This document shows positions 43,926-52,332 of a stretch of 64,000 nt of DNA, in pieces (the first letter of the stretch is position 1; the number at the start of each line of letters is the position of its first letter). The notes under the pieces are model-generated. The model did not search any database. It saw nothing but the letters and a program-made list of their open reading frames with translations, and had not been told where the DNA came from. The position numbers and the translations under genes are program-made. The stretch spans positions 62,001 to 126,000 of the forward strand of contig NZ_WNKX01000017.1 in NCBI RefSeq assembly GCF_009720745.1, in the 5' to 3' direction. The DNA comes from Massilia eburnea (GTDB lineage: Bacteria; Pseudomonadota; Gammaproteobacteria; Burkholderiales; Burkholderiaceae_D).

Positions 43926-44716
43926 TACTGCTTCGGCTTCGGCGCGGTCAGCACGTCGAGGATGGCGGCGGATTCGGCGTCCGGCACGCCGTCCCATTTG
44001 GTGTTGCGGTACTTGGCCTGGAAAACGACCAGCACGTTGTGGGTTTCCGGATCCAGCACGCCGGTTTGCGGGGTGGCGTAGCCGTGCTGGGCGAGTTTTT
44101 GCTGGAACCAGGCGATGTCCGGCAGCTCTGCCTCATATTTGGGCAGTGCCGCGGCGACGGCATTGGCGTCCGGCCAGGCGATCAGGCCTTCGTCGGCCAG
44201 GCGCTTCCAGGGGAACAGTGGGCCCGGGTCCTGCTTGCGCTGCGGGGCAACGTCGGCGTGGCCAAGGATGTTTTCCGGCGCGATCTGGTGGCGTTCCTTG
44301 ATTTGCTTGAGCAGGGCTACCAGCTGGTCCATCTGGCGGTCGCTGAAAGGGTACCAGTGGCGGCCATCCGGTTCATCCTTGAAGCCCGGGTTGACGATTT
44401 CGATGCCGATCGAACTGTGGTTCAGTGCCGTGTAATTCTTCCAGCTGCTCAAGCCGGCGTGCCATGCGGCGCGGTTTTCATCGACCAGGGCGTAGAAGCG
44501 TGGCTCCACTTCGTCGGTCAGCAGATAGTGGGCGCTTACCTCCTGCTCCGTCAGCACCTTGACCGACAGCGGCAGGTCGATTGCCGTGTAGTGCAGCACG
44601 ATAAAGCGCACACGGCTGCTCTGGCCCTTCGACGTCAGGGAATGATCGATGTTCGGCAGCGGCGTGGCGCAGCCGGTCAGCAGTGCGATGAGGGAAGCAA
44701 GCAGCAGTTTTTTCAT
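43925..44716 (-). CDS. amiD: N-acetylmuramoyl-L-alanine amidase, AmiD-like lipoprotein
   Basis: A 263-residue lipoprotein (signal MKKLLLASLIALLTGCATPL, lipobox LTGC). The Amidase_2 domain has zinc ligands in VLHYTAIDLP, NHSSIGIEIVNPGF and GHADVAPQRKQDPGPLFPW, as in AmiD/AmpD. The C-terminal LAQHGYATPQTGVLDPETHNVLVVFQAKYRN is a peptidoglycan-binding-like segment. It should cut the bond between MurNAc or anhydroMurNAc and L-Ala from the periplasmic face of the outer membrane. It is translationally coupled to the dipeptidase gene and lies 11 bases after the sugar-kinase gene. Confidence 0.92.
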   Translation of the reverse strand: MKKLLLASLIALLTGCATPLPNIDHSLTSKGQSSRVRFIVLHYTAIDLPLSVKVLTEQEVSAHYLLTDEVEPRFYALVDENRAAWHAGLSSWKNYTALNHSSIGIEIVNPGFKDEPDGRHWYPFSDRQMDQLVALLKQIKERHQIAPENILGHADVAPQRKQDPGPLFPWKRLADEGLIAWPDANAVAAALPKYEAELPDIAWFQQKLAQHGYATPQTGVLDPETHNVLVVFQAKYRNTKWDGVPDAESAAILDVLTAPKPKQ

Positions 44717-44727
44717 GGTTTCCTGGA

Positions 44728-45645
44728 TTAGTTACGCGGCAGGGATGCCAGCCGCGCAGCCGCATGATGCGGTGTGGCACTACGTTTTTGCAAATTCAGT
44801 CCCGGCGGGAGGTCGGAGCGCATGGCTTCGAAAATCAGCGGGTGCAGTTCGGCGGCGCGGCCGGACAGCACGATCGGCCGTTCGCCAAAGCGGGTCACCA
44901 GGGCCAGCGCCAGGCGCGCCAGCTCGCGCCCCGCCTGCAGCAGGATGTGGCGCGCCGCCGGGTCGGCGCCGGCGCTCATGGCCACTGCCAGCGCCAGCTT
45001 GCCGATCTCGCCGCGCTCCTGGGTGTTCATGAAGCTGCGCGAGAACGACCAGTCGCTGCCGCCGATGTGGTCGAACACGGCGTGCGCCATGGGCGACTCC
45101 TGCCAGACACCGGGCTGTTCGTCCTCGCCGCGCCAGATGCGCCGCATCGCTTCGCGCGCAATCCAGTAGCCGCCGCCCGCATCGTCCAGCGTGACGCCGC
45201 GGCCTCCCGCGCGATGGAACTCGCCCTGTTCGTCGATGAAGGCGGCGATGGAACCGGTGCCCGCGTAGACCAGGTAGCCTTCGCCGGGTTCGAAAGCGTC
45301 GAGGTAGGCGACTTCGATATCGTTGCAGAGGGTGATCAATTCGCCGCGCACATCCAGCAGCGTGGAGAGCCAGTCGACCAGCACATGGCCGTTGCCGCCA
45401 AACCCGGTCAGTCCGGCGCAAATGCGCGCCGGTTTGCCGGTCGCCAGCACATCACGCGCCAGTTTGCTGAAGGCGGCGTGCACCTGATCGCGGCCGGCCG
45501 GCTTGGCTAGCATCAGGGCGGAAAGCCCGGCGACCGTGCCCTCCGCCACGATGACGCCCGCCGCATCGGACAGCGCCCAGCGCGTCTCCGTGCCGCCAGC
45601 ATCAATGCCTAAACCCAGGATACGATCGGTGTCAGGTTTGTCCAT
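44728..45645 (-). CDS. BadF/BadG/BcrA/BcrD-family sugar kinase (GlcNAc/MurNAc kinase candidate)
   Basis: A 305-residue ASKHA kinase from the ATG of MDKPDTDRILGLGIDAGGTETRW (45645). The phosphate-binding loops are GIDAGGTETRWAL and VYAGTGSIAAFI, with the GGRGVTLDDAGGGYWIAREAM connector and VLSGRAAEL. This is the NagK/MurK branch; MurK of Clostridium phosphorylates both MurNAc and GlcNAc. In an operon with MurQ, which needs MurNAc 6-phosphate, and with no PTS (MurP) or AnmK gene nearby, this enzyme is the best source of the MurQ substrate. Which sugar it prefers cannot be read from the sequence. Confidence 0.85.
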   Translation of the reverse strand: MDKPDTDRILGLGIDAGGTETRWALSDAAGVIVAEGTVAGLSALMLAKPAGRDQVHAAFSKLARDVLATGKPARICAGLTGFGGNGHVLVDWLSTLLDVRGELITLCNDIEVAYLDAFEPGEGYLVYAGTGSIAAFIDEQGEFHRAGGRGVTLDDAGGGYWIAREAMRRIWRGEDEQPGVWQESPMAHAVFDHIGGSDWSFSRSFMNTQERGEIGKLALAVAMSAGADPAARHILLQAGRELARLALALVTRFGERPIVLSGRAAELHPLIFEAMRSDLPPGLNLQKRSATPHHAAARLASLPRN

Positions 45646-45714
45646 TATCGCTTGAGTGTACGTTAAAACATGACATATTTGCATGAAAGCCGCTCCGGCT
45701 CCCATTCAAAAAAG

Positions 45715-47370
45715 TTATAACGCTGCGGAAACTCTTGGACTTTCATTCCCGAGGCGGTCGACGGCGGACACCACCACGCTGCGCGCAGAGACGCCGTTAT
45801 CGTCGGTCAGCACCACTTCGCTGCGGCCAGCCGGCACCACGTTGAAGCGCCATTCCTCGCCATAGCGCGCCCATATTGCAAGATGGGTCGCGCGGGCGGC
45901 GTTGCCGAGTATGACAGCCAGTCCGCTGGCGTGGCGCTTGACTGACACGGTGGGTGCCGGCGGCGCTTCGCTGCCCAGCCAGGGCGACGCCGGTACCAGG
46001 GCCGGCCCCTGGTAGCTGGCGGCCTTGAGCTGGTCGGCCACGCCTTTGCGATTCTGCATCAGGGCGACCATGCTGAAGTGGATGTGGCCATTGGCGTTGG
46101 CGCGGCTGCGCATCAGGTTCACCTGCTGTACGATTTCTTCCGGCGCGAAGGACTTGCTGCTGTCGTCGATGCGGCTGGTGTACAGGCCCGGCCAGATATG
46201 GCGGCCACGCTTGTTCTGCCCCAGCCAGTAATCGAGCAGCACCGGGAAGGCTTGCGGCTGCTGGGCGATCGGCCAATACAGCTGCGGCGCCAGGTAATCG
46301 AGCCAGCCGTTTTGCAGCCAGGTTTCGGCGTCTGCATACAGCTTGTCGTACTGGCTGAAGCCTTGGATGCCGGGCGGGCGGCGGTCCGGGCGGCCAATGC
46401 CGAAAGGACTGATGCCAAAGCGTATCCACGCTTTTTCCTTGTGGATGCCGGTGTAAAGCGCTTCGATCAGCTGGTTGACGTTCTGGCGGCGCCAGTTGGC
46501 GCGGTCCAGCGTGCCGCCGCCTTGCTGGTAACGCTGGAAGGATGCCGCGTCCGGGAAATCCAGTTCGGGCTTGTTGCCGTTCGATGGCGCGTCCAGCGCC
46601 GCCTCGCCGCCGTTGGCGCCGGGCGCTTCGATCGGGTAGGGATAGAAATAGTCGTCGATATGCACGCCGTCAATATCGTAGCGGCGCACCACGTCCAGGA
46701 TCACGTCCAGGGTTTGCTGGGCAGCGGCTTCTTCGCCAGGATCCATCCACAGGAACTTGCCGTACTGGCGCACCACTTGCGGCCTGGTGTTGGCGATATG
46801 GTCACGCGCGTTGGGCGTGCGCGCGGCGGAATGCCGCGCGCGGTAGGGATTGAACCAGGCATGCAGCTCAAGGCCGCGCGCGTGGGCCTGGGTGATCCAG
46901 AAAGCCAGTGGATCCCAGGCTGGTTCCGGCGCCTTGCCTTGCTGGCCGGTGAGGAATTCCGACCACGGTTCCAGCTTGGAGGGGTAGATCGCGTCTGCGC
47001 TGGGGCGCACCTGCAGCACGATGGCGTTCAGGTGCAGTGCCTTGGCGCGGTCGAGGATGGCAATGGCTTCCGCCTGCTGGCGACCGGACGGCAGGTTGCT
47101 GCGGCTTGGCCAGTCGATGTTGGCGACCGTCGACACCCAGGCGGCGCGGAACTCGCGCGGCGCCGCTGGCGGCTGCTCGCCGGTGATGGGCTGCTGTACC
47201 GGAGCGGCGGCCGTCGCAGGCGTTGGAGCGGTGCCGCCAGCACCTGCCGGCGAAGGCACGGCTTCGCCTTCGGCTGGGGCCATCGGCGTCGACGTACACG
47301 CTCCCATTAATGCGGCCACGCCGGCCGCGGCGGCGGCTATGGTCAGCCGCCTTTTCGCATTAAAAGCCAA
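45715..47370 (-). CDS. GHL10-family glycoside hydrolase lipoprotein (DigH/YddW-like)
   Basis: A 551-residue lipoprotein (lipobox LMGAC at about residue 24) with a Pro/Ala-rich linker to about 70. The GHL10 (DUF187) TIM-barrel follows: REFRAAWVSTVANIDWPS, VLQVRPSADAIYPS, GLELHAWFNPYRA, DGVHIDDYFYPYP with acidic catalytic candidates D-D, WIRFGISPFGI, DYLAPQLYWPI. A C-terminal fibronectin-like domain ends the protein. E. coli DigH of this family cleaves denuded peptidoglycan glycan chains at the outer membrane. Placed between amidase, kinase and permease genes, it probably produces the importable sugars of this operon. Confidence 0.9.
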   Translation of the reverse strand: MAFNAKRRLTIAAAAAGVAALMGACTSTPMAPAEGEAVPSPAGAGGTAPTPATAAAPVQQPITGEQPPAAPREFRAAWVSTVANIDWPSRSNLPSGRQQAEAIAILDRAKALHLNAIVLQVRPSADAIYPSKLEPWSEFLTGQQGKAPEPAWDPLAFWITQAHARGLELHAWFNPYRARHSAARTPNARDHIANTRPQVVRQYGKFLWMDPGEEAAAQQTLDVILDVVRRYDIDGVHIDDYFYPYPIEAPGANGGEAALDAPSNGNKPELDFPDAASFQRYQQGGGTLDRANWRRQNVNQLIEALYTGIHKEKAWIRFGISPFGIGRPDRRPPGIQGFSQYDKLYADAETWLQNGWLDYLAPQLYWPIAQQPQAFPVLLDYWLGQNKRGRHIWPGLYTSRIDDSSKSFAPEEIVQQVNLMRSRANANGHIHFSMVALMQNRKGVADQLKAASYQGPALVPASPWLGSEAPPAPTVSVKRHASGLAVILGNAARATHLAIWARYGEEWRFNVVPAGRSEVVLTDDNGVSARSVVVSAVDRLGNESPRVSAAL

Positions 47371-47409
47371 AACCTAATCCTCACATCAGCAGGAGCCGTA
47401 TTCTACCCA

Positions 47410-48675
47410 CTATTCGCGGCCGAACTCCGGGTCAATCTTGATCAGGGCCGTCATGATGAAGGCCGGTATCGTCGCCGTGCAGACATAGATGAAGAAATGC
47501 TGATAGCCGAGATATTCCTGGATCGCGCCGCTGGCCATCTGCGGAATCATCATGCCCAGCGCCATGAAGCCGGTGCAGATCGAATAATGGGCGGTCTTGT
47601 GCTCGCCCTGGCTCACCATGATCATATACATCATGAAGGAGGTGAAGCCCAAGCCATAGCCAAACTGTTCCAGCGCCAGGCAAGTGGAGATCCAGGCGAA
47701 GCCCTGGGGCTGCGCTTGCGACAGGTAGACGAAGACCAGGTCCGGAATGTGGATCGCAATCGCAAAAGGCCACAGGCAGCGCTTGAGTCCAAAGCGCGCA
47801 ATCAGCCAGCCTCCAACCAGGCCACCGAGGATCAGGCCGATAATGCCTACCGTACCGTAGGCGATGCCCACTTCGGCAGTGCCCATGCCCAAGCCGCCTT
47901 TTTCCAGCGGGTCTTTCAGGAAAGGCACCACCATTTTCAGCAGCTGCGATTCGCCCAGGCGGAACAGCAGCAGGAACAGCAGGATCACGACGATGCCGTC
48001 CTTGCGGAAAAAGGCAGCGAAAGTGGCAAAGAATTCCTGCATTGGCGAAACAGCGTGCTTGGCAGGCGCATCCTCCGCCGGCCGGGGCAGGACGATGAAG
48101 TGATACATCGCCAGCAGAATGAACACCGCCCCAGCCACGCCGAAGGTCACCGCCCACGCCATATGCGGATTGCCGTAATGCTTGATGATTTCACCGGCCA
48201 GGAACAGCAGGCCGCCATTGCAGGCCACGTTGGCCGCACGGTAAAAAGTGCTGCGCACGCCGACAAATTCCGCCTGCTGCTTCTGCCGCAGGCCGAGCAT
48301 GTAAAAGCCGTCCGCCGCGATATCGTGGGTGGCGGAGCTGAACGCCATCAGCCACAAAACGCCCAGGCTAAGCTGGAAAAAATTCGATAGCGGCAGCGTG
48401 AAGGCCACCGCTCCGAGCGACACACCCAGCACCATTTGCAGGATGACGACCCAGGCACGCTTGGTGCCGAACATTTCGATCAAGGGAGACCAGAGCGGCT
48501 TGATGACCCACGGCAGGTAAAGCCAGCCGGTGTAAAACGCCATGTCCGTGTTGGAAATGCCGAGGTCCTTGTACATCGCGGTGGAAAGCGCCATCACCGC
48601 AAAGTAGGGAATGCCCTGGTTGAAATACAGTGTCGGGACCCAGCCCCAGGGGCTGCGTTGCTGCGCTCGATCCAT
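47410..48675 (-). CDS. MFS transporter, AmpG-like muropeptide/sugar permease
   Basis: A 421-residue protein with about twelve helices, started at the ATG of MDRAQQRSPWGWVPTLYFNQG (48675), with an AAAGGA ribosome site. The N-terminal YFNQGIPYFAVMALSTAMYKDLGISNTDMAFYTGWLYLPWVIKPLWSPLIE and FSSATHDIAADGFYML resemble AmpG/PAT-family permeases. AmpG brings GlcNAc-anhydroMurNAc species into the cytoplasm. Here the sugar presumably comes from the DigH-like hydrolase and feeds the kinase and MurQ. It begins 11 bases after murQ. Confidence 0.87.
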   Translation of the reverse strand: MDRAQQRSPWGWVPTLYFNQGIPYFAVMALSTAMYKDLGISNTDMAFYTGWLYLPWVIKPLWSPLIEMFGTKRAWVVILQMVLGVSLGAVAFTLPLSNFFQLSLGVLWLMAFSSATHDIAADGFYMLGLRQKQQAEFVGVRSTFYRAANVACNGGLLFLAGEIIKHYGNPHMAWAVTFGVAGAVFILLAMYHFIVLPRPAEDAPAKHAVSPMQEFFATFAAFFRKDGIVVILLFLLLFRLGESQLLKMVVPFLKDPLEKGGLGMGTAEVGIAYGTVGIIGLILGGLVGGWLIARFGLKRCLWPFAIAIHIPDLVFVYLSQAQPQGFAWISTCLALEQFGYGLGFTSFMMYMIMVSQGEHKTAHYSICTGFMALGMMIPQMASGAIQEYLGYQHFFIYVCTATIPAFIMTALIKIDPEFGRE

Positions 48676-48686
48676 TACGTCCTTTC

Positions 48687-49568
48687 TTATCGGCCGAGCG
48701 CGCCGCGTACGCTGCCCTTGGCCTGGTCCAGCAAACCTTGCGCCTGCTGCACCGTGGTTTTCTTCAACAGGGCGACTACCGCCACCTTGACATGGAAGCC
48801 GCACTGTTCCAGCGTTTTGCGAGCTGTCGTTTCGTCGGCGCCGGTGGCGTGCATGGTAAGCCGCACCGTGCGTGCAAAGAGCTTCGCGTTGGTCGGCTTC
48901 AAGTCTACCATCAAGTTTCCATAAACCTTGTTCAAGCGGACCATGATGGCGCTGGAAATCGTGTTCAGCACGATCTTCTGCGCAGTGCCTGCTTTCAGGC
49001 GCGTGCTGCCGGAGATGATTTCGTTGCCGGTATCGAGAATGATGCCGAAATCGGCTTCACGCAAGACGGGCGCGCCCGGGTTGTTGGCAATGCCGATGGC
49101 CAGCGCACCGGCGCCACGCGCGGCTTCGATGGCGCCCAGCACATAGGGGGTGGTACCGGAGGCGGCCAGCGCCAGCACCACGTCGTCCTTGCCGGGATTC
49201 AGCGCCAGCAGGTCGCGCGCGCCTTGCGCGCGGTCGTCCTCCGCGCCTTCCACCGCCTTGAACATGGCTTCCGCACCGCCTGCGAGAATGGCGACGGCAC
49301 GCTCATACGGCCAGGAAAAGGTGGGATACAGTTCAACGCTATCGAGCACCCCGAGGCGGCCGGAGGTGCCTGCGCCAACGTAAAGCAGGCGCCCGCCCGC
49401 TTCGATGCGCGGCACCGCTGCTTCAATCGCTTGGGCAATGGCGGGGATGACGGCGCGCACTGCCTGCACCGCGTTCAGCTGGTCGTCGGCGAAGGCTGCG
49501 GCCAGTTGCTCTGTGGGATATTGGTCCAGTTCCAAATGCTGCGAACTGGGGGATTCAGTTTTCAGCAT
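48687..49568 (-). CDS. murQ: N-acetylmuramic acid 6-phosphate etherase
   Basis: A 293-residue SIS-domain protein with MurQ landmarks: LLYVGAGTSGRLGVLDSVELYPTFSWP (residues about 61-87), AGGAEAMFKAVEGAEDD with the catalytic Glu, VVLALAASGTTPYVLGAI and LDTGNEIISGSTRLKAGTAQKIVLNTISSAIMVRLNKVYGNLMVDLKPTN. It removes D-lactate from MurNAc 6-phosphate to give GlcNAc 6-phosphate for NagA/NagB. It is the first enzyme gene after the GntR regulator and fixes the identity of the whole operon as cell-wall sugar recovery. Confidence 0.97.
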   Translation of the reverse strand: MLKTESPSSQHLELDQYPTEQLAAAFADDQLNAVQAVRAVIPAIAQAIEAAVPRIEAGGRLLYVGAGTSGRLGVLDSVELYPTFSWPYERAVAILAGGAEAMFKAVEGAEDDRAQGARDLLALNPGKDDVVLALAASGTTPYVLGAIEAARGAGALAIGIANNPGAPVLREADFGIILDTGNEIISGSTRLKAGTAQKIVLNTISSAIMVRLNKVYGNLMVDLKPTNAKLFARTVRLTMHATGADETTARKTLEQCGFHVKVAVVALLKKTTVQQAQGLLDQAKGSVRGALGR

Positions 49569-49590
49569 GTCTCAACATATGGCGAATGGC

Positions 49591-50331
49591 TTATGCAGCC
49601 CTGCGCATCTCCGCCACGAAATCGTAATGGTCGCTGCGGCAGTAAGAGTGCGTGAGCTCGATCGCCTGTCCCGACTCCAGATAGGCGATACGGGTAATGA
49701 ACAGGACGGCCTGTCCTTCCGGTACTTCCAGCTGGCGCGCAAGTTCGGCCGAGGCGTTCATGGCGCGAATGTGTTGCAGTGCGCGTGCCGGTCCTTTGCC
49801 CACTGAATCCAGGTATTGGTACAGCGAGTCGCCAATCAATTCCGGGTTGGCGACGATGGTTTGCGGCAGCACGGAGACTTCGTAAGCCATCACCACGTCA
49901 TCGGCCAGGCGCAGGCGTTCCAGCCTTGCCACGCGGGTGTTGGGCGACAAGCCGAGACTCAGTTGTTCGTCCGCCGTTGCGGCGACGAGGGCGCGTTTGA
50001 GCCAGCGCGAACCGGGCTTGTAGCCGCGCTGCGAAAGCTGTTCCGAAAAACTGGTGAGGTTGGACAGCGGCTGCTCGATGCGCGGCGCGATGTAATTGCC
50101 CGAGCCGCGGCGGCGCACCACCAGGCCCTGGTCGACCAACTGGTCGATGGCCTTGCGCGCCGTGACGCGCGATACGTTCAGCAGTTCCGACAGGGTCCGT
50201 TCGGAAGGCAGGGCCTGGTCTACCTGATAGCGTCCGTTTCGAACATCGTCGCTCAACTTGCGGGCAATCTGCATGTACAGCGGCGAATTGTCTTGTTGGT
50301 CTGGTTTGAATTCAGCGCTGGTGAGGCTCAT
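49591..50331 (-). CDS. GntR/HutC-family regulator with UTRA domain
   Basis: A 246-residue regulator: N-terminal winged HTH (ALPSERTLSELLNVSRVTARKAIDQLVDQGLVVRRRGSGNYIAPRI) and a C-terminal UTRA ligand domain (RLERLRLADDVVMAYEVSVLPQTIV, QAVLFITRIAYLESGQAIELTHSYCRSDHYDFV). UTRA regulators such as NagR/DasR sense phosphorylated amino sugars, so GlcNAc-6-P or MurNAc-6-P is the likely effector. It heads the eight-gene minus-strand operon and is divergent from dadA. Ribosome site TAGGAG precedes the ATG. Confidence 0.9.
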   Translation of the reverse strand: MSLTSAEFKPDQQDNSPLYMQIARKLSDDVRNGRYQVDQALPSERTLSELLNVSRVTARKAIDQLVDQGLVVRRRGSGNYIAPRIEQPLSNLTSFSEQLSQRGYKPGSRWLKRALVAATADEQLSLGLSPNTRVARLERLRLADDVVMAYEVSVLPQTIVANPELIGDSLYQYLDSVGKGPARALQHIRAMNASAELARQLEVPEGQAVLFITRIAYLESGQAIELTHSYCRSDHYDFVAEMRRAA

Positions 50332-50367
50332 TACTTTTCTCCTATAGTTGCTAGTGTAATAGCGAAA

Positions 50368-50425
50368 GGTAAATTACGCTGCTCTTTTCATTTACCAGTT
50401 GAAGTGAGCATCGATGCCATTTACC
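50368..50425. promoter_or_regulatory. Repeated ATTTACC motif in the gntR/dadA divergent region
   Basis: ATTTACC occurs at 50390-50396 and 50419-50425 and, inverted (GGTAAAT), at 50368-50374, giving a 7-bp inverted pair 15 bases apart plus a direct copy. TTACGCT is also repeated (near 50373, 50460 and 50476). The region between the two divergent genes is 166 bases, so one bound regulator could govern both. Confidence 0.42.
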
Positions 50426-50497
50426 AACGGTATTTGAATTAATTTGCCATGAGGCAACATTACGCTTAAGCTTTACGCTTCATTTCCCGGAGATGGA

Positions 50498-51751
50498 ATG
50501 GCGAACGGTAAGCAGGTAATAGTGATCGGCGGCGGCGTGGTCGGCCTGGCGTCAGCGTGGTGGCTGCTCGAAGCAGGCCTCCGCGTGACCCTGCTCGAAC
50601 GTTCCCCGACCGTCGGCACTGCCGCCAGCTACCGCAATGGTGGGCAACTGAGCTATCGCTATGTGTCGCCGCTGGCCGATGTCGGCGTGCCGAAAAAAGT
50701 CATGGAATGGCTGTTCGAGAAAGATGGCCCGCTGCGCTTCCGTCCCGAAGCCGATTACCGCCAATGGCGCTGGATCGCACGGTTCCTGAAGAACTGCAAT
50801 GCCGAGACCAATGCCCGCATTACCGCCAAGCTGCTGCAACTGGGTGAGCTGAGCCGGCAGTCGCTGACGCAACTTGAACTGAAGCTGCCGCTGTCCAAAT
50901 TCAACTGGCGCAATGCCGGCAAGCTCGTGGTCTATCGCAGCGAAGAAGCCTTCAAGGCGGCGCTGGACAAGCCCGGTGTCGATCAAAACCGCGCCGTGCT
51001 ATGGGGCGCCGATACGGCCCGCATCGAGCCTGCGCTGGCGCACGTTGCCTCAAAGCTGGCCGGGGGCATTTTCAATCCCGGCGAAGCGGTAGCTGACTGC
51101 TATGCCTTCTGCCTGGCGCTGGAAAAGCGCATTTATGCACACCCGCGTTTCGAACGCTGCATGCACACTGCCGCGCGCCATATCTTTGTCGACCGCGGCA
51201 GGGTGTCGGCAATTGAAACCGATGCCGGCTGGATCACGGCCGATCATTATGTGCTGGCCGCAGGCATCCAGAGCCGCGACCTGGCTGCCACTGCGAACCT
51301 CGACCTGCCGATGTATCCGCTGAAGGGCTACAGCCTGACCGCCCCGATCGGCGGCGAGCACGTGCCGCCCAATATCAGTGTGACCGATTTCGAACGCAAG
51401 ACCTTGTACGCCCGCATCGGCAACGAACTGCGCATCGCAGCCATGGTCGACCTGGTGGGTGAAAACAAACGAATCGACCGGCGCCGGATTGCCAGCATGT
51501 CCCGCATGGCGCGCGAAACGATGCCGGATGCCGCCGACTACGACAAGGCCGAAGCCTGGGCAGGCCTGCGGCCAGCGACGCCAAACGGCGCACCAATCAT
51601 CGGCCCCACGCCATACCCCAACCTCTGGCTCAATGTCGGTCACGGCGGGCTAGGCTTCACCTTCGCCTGCGGCAGCGCGAGCCTGCTGGCGACCCTGATG
51701 CGCGGCAAAGAGCCGCCCTTCGAGCTCGACTTCCTGGCCTATAAGGCTTAG
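50498..51751 (+). CDS. dadA: D-amino acid dehydrogenase (DadA type)
   Basis: A 417-residue FAD enzyme: dinucleotide site VIVIGGGVVGLASAWWLLEAG (7-27), ERSPTVGTAASYRNGGQLSYRYVSPLAD as in DadA, MYPLKGYSLTAPI and the C-terminal GLRPATPNGAPIIGPTPYPNLWLNVGHGGLGFTFACGSASLLA. It deaminates D-alanine and other D-amino acids to keto acids, passing electrons to quinone. It lies divergent from the murein-salvage operon, whose dipeptidase frees D-alanine, so it probably completes that route. No alanine racemase (dadX) follows; the stop overlaps that of convergent kptA. Confidence 0.9.
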   Translation: MANGKQVIVIGGGVVGLASAWWLLEAGLRVTLLERSPTVGTAASYRNGGQLSYRYVSPLADVGVPKKVMEWLFEKDGPLRFRPEADYRQWRWIARFLKNCNAETNARITAKLLQLGELSRQSLTQLELKLPLSKFNWRNAGKLVVYRSEEAFKAALDKPGVDQNRAVLWGADTARIEPALAHVASKLAGGIFNPGEAVADCYAFCLALEKRIYAHPRFERCMHTAARHIFVDRGRVSAIETDAGWITADHYVLAAGIQSRDLAATANLDLPMYPLKGYSLTAPIGGEHVPPNISVTDFERKTLYARIGNELRIAAMVDLVGENKRIDRRRIASMSRMARETMPDAADYDKAEAWAGLRPATPNGAPIIGPTPYPNLWLNVGHGGLGFTFACGSASLLATLMRGKEPPFELDFLAYKA

Positions 51752-52296
51752 CCCAAATATTTCGCAGGAACGCTGTCGGTTAGCCAGACGCCGTTCTCGG
51801 ACAAGTAGAAGAGGTGGCCATCACGGGCCATCTGGCCTGACGCCACGAGCAGAATGACCGGCTTGCCGTGACGGCTGCCGACTTTTTCGGCAGTCGCACG
51901 GTCGGATGAAAGGTGTACATACTGACGCGAGGCCGAATGCAGGCCGCTTTCACGGATCGAATCCAGAAATCGGGTTGCGGTTCCATGGAACAGTTGCTCG
52001 GGCGGTGTTTGCGGGGCCAGTCCCAGCGCTATTTCTACCGAATGTCCCTGGTTGGCACGGATCTTCGCGCCATCGGCGCTGATCGCAAATCGTTGCTTAT
52101 CGCTCTCTGCGACAATGGTTTCGATCTGATCCCGGCTTAGCTGTGTGCCGCGAGCGGAGGCCAGGGCGATCAGTTCATCGATAGAGGACCACCCGTTCGG
52201 ATCAAGAGTCAGCCCGATTTCTTCCGGTTTGTGACGCAAGATCAGGCTGAGGAACTTGCCGGCACTTGCATTGTTCATATTGCTCATTTGGCACAT
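51748..52296 (-). CDS. kptA: RNA 2'-phosphotransferase (KptA/Tpt1)
   Basis: A 182-residue protein, full length for bacterial KptA: N-terminal winged domain (GKFLSLILRHKPEEIGLTLDPNGWSSIDELIALA) and the ADP-ribosyl transferase-like NAD domain (LFHGTATRFLDSIRESGLHSASRQYVHLSSDRATAEKVGSRHGKPVILLV, FYLSENGVWLTDSVPAKYL). It transfers an internal RNA 2'-phosphate to NAD+. The eukaryotic enzyme serves tRNA splicing; the bacterial substrate is unknown. Three in-frame ATGs lie within the first seven codons, without a clear ribosome site, so the start could be 52296, 52287 or 52278. Confidence 0.93.
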   Translation of the reverse strand: MCQMSNMNNASAGKFLSLILRHKPEEIGLTLDPNGWSSIDELIALASARGTQLSRDQIETIVAESDKQRFAISADGAKIRANQGHSVEIALGLAPQTPPEQLFHGTATRFLDSIRESGLHSASRQYVHLSSDRATAEKVGSRHGKPVILLVASGQMARDGHLFYLSENGVWLTDSVPAKYLG

Positions 52297-52332
52297 ATTA
52301 GCCCAAACGCCGATATGGCGGATAATGGCGGG

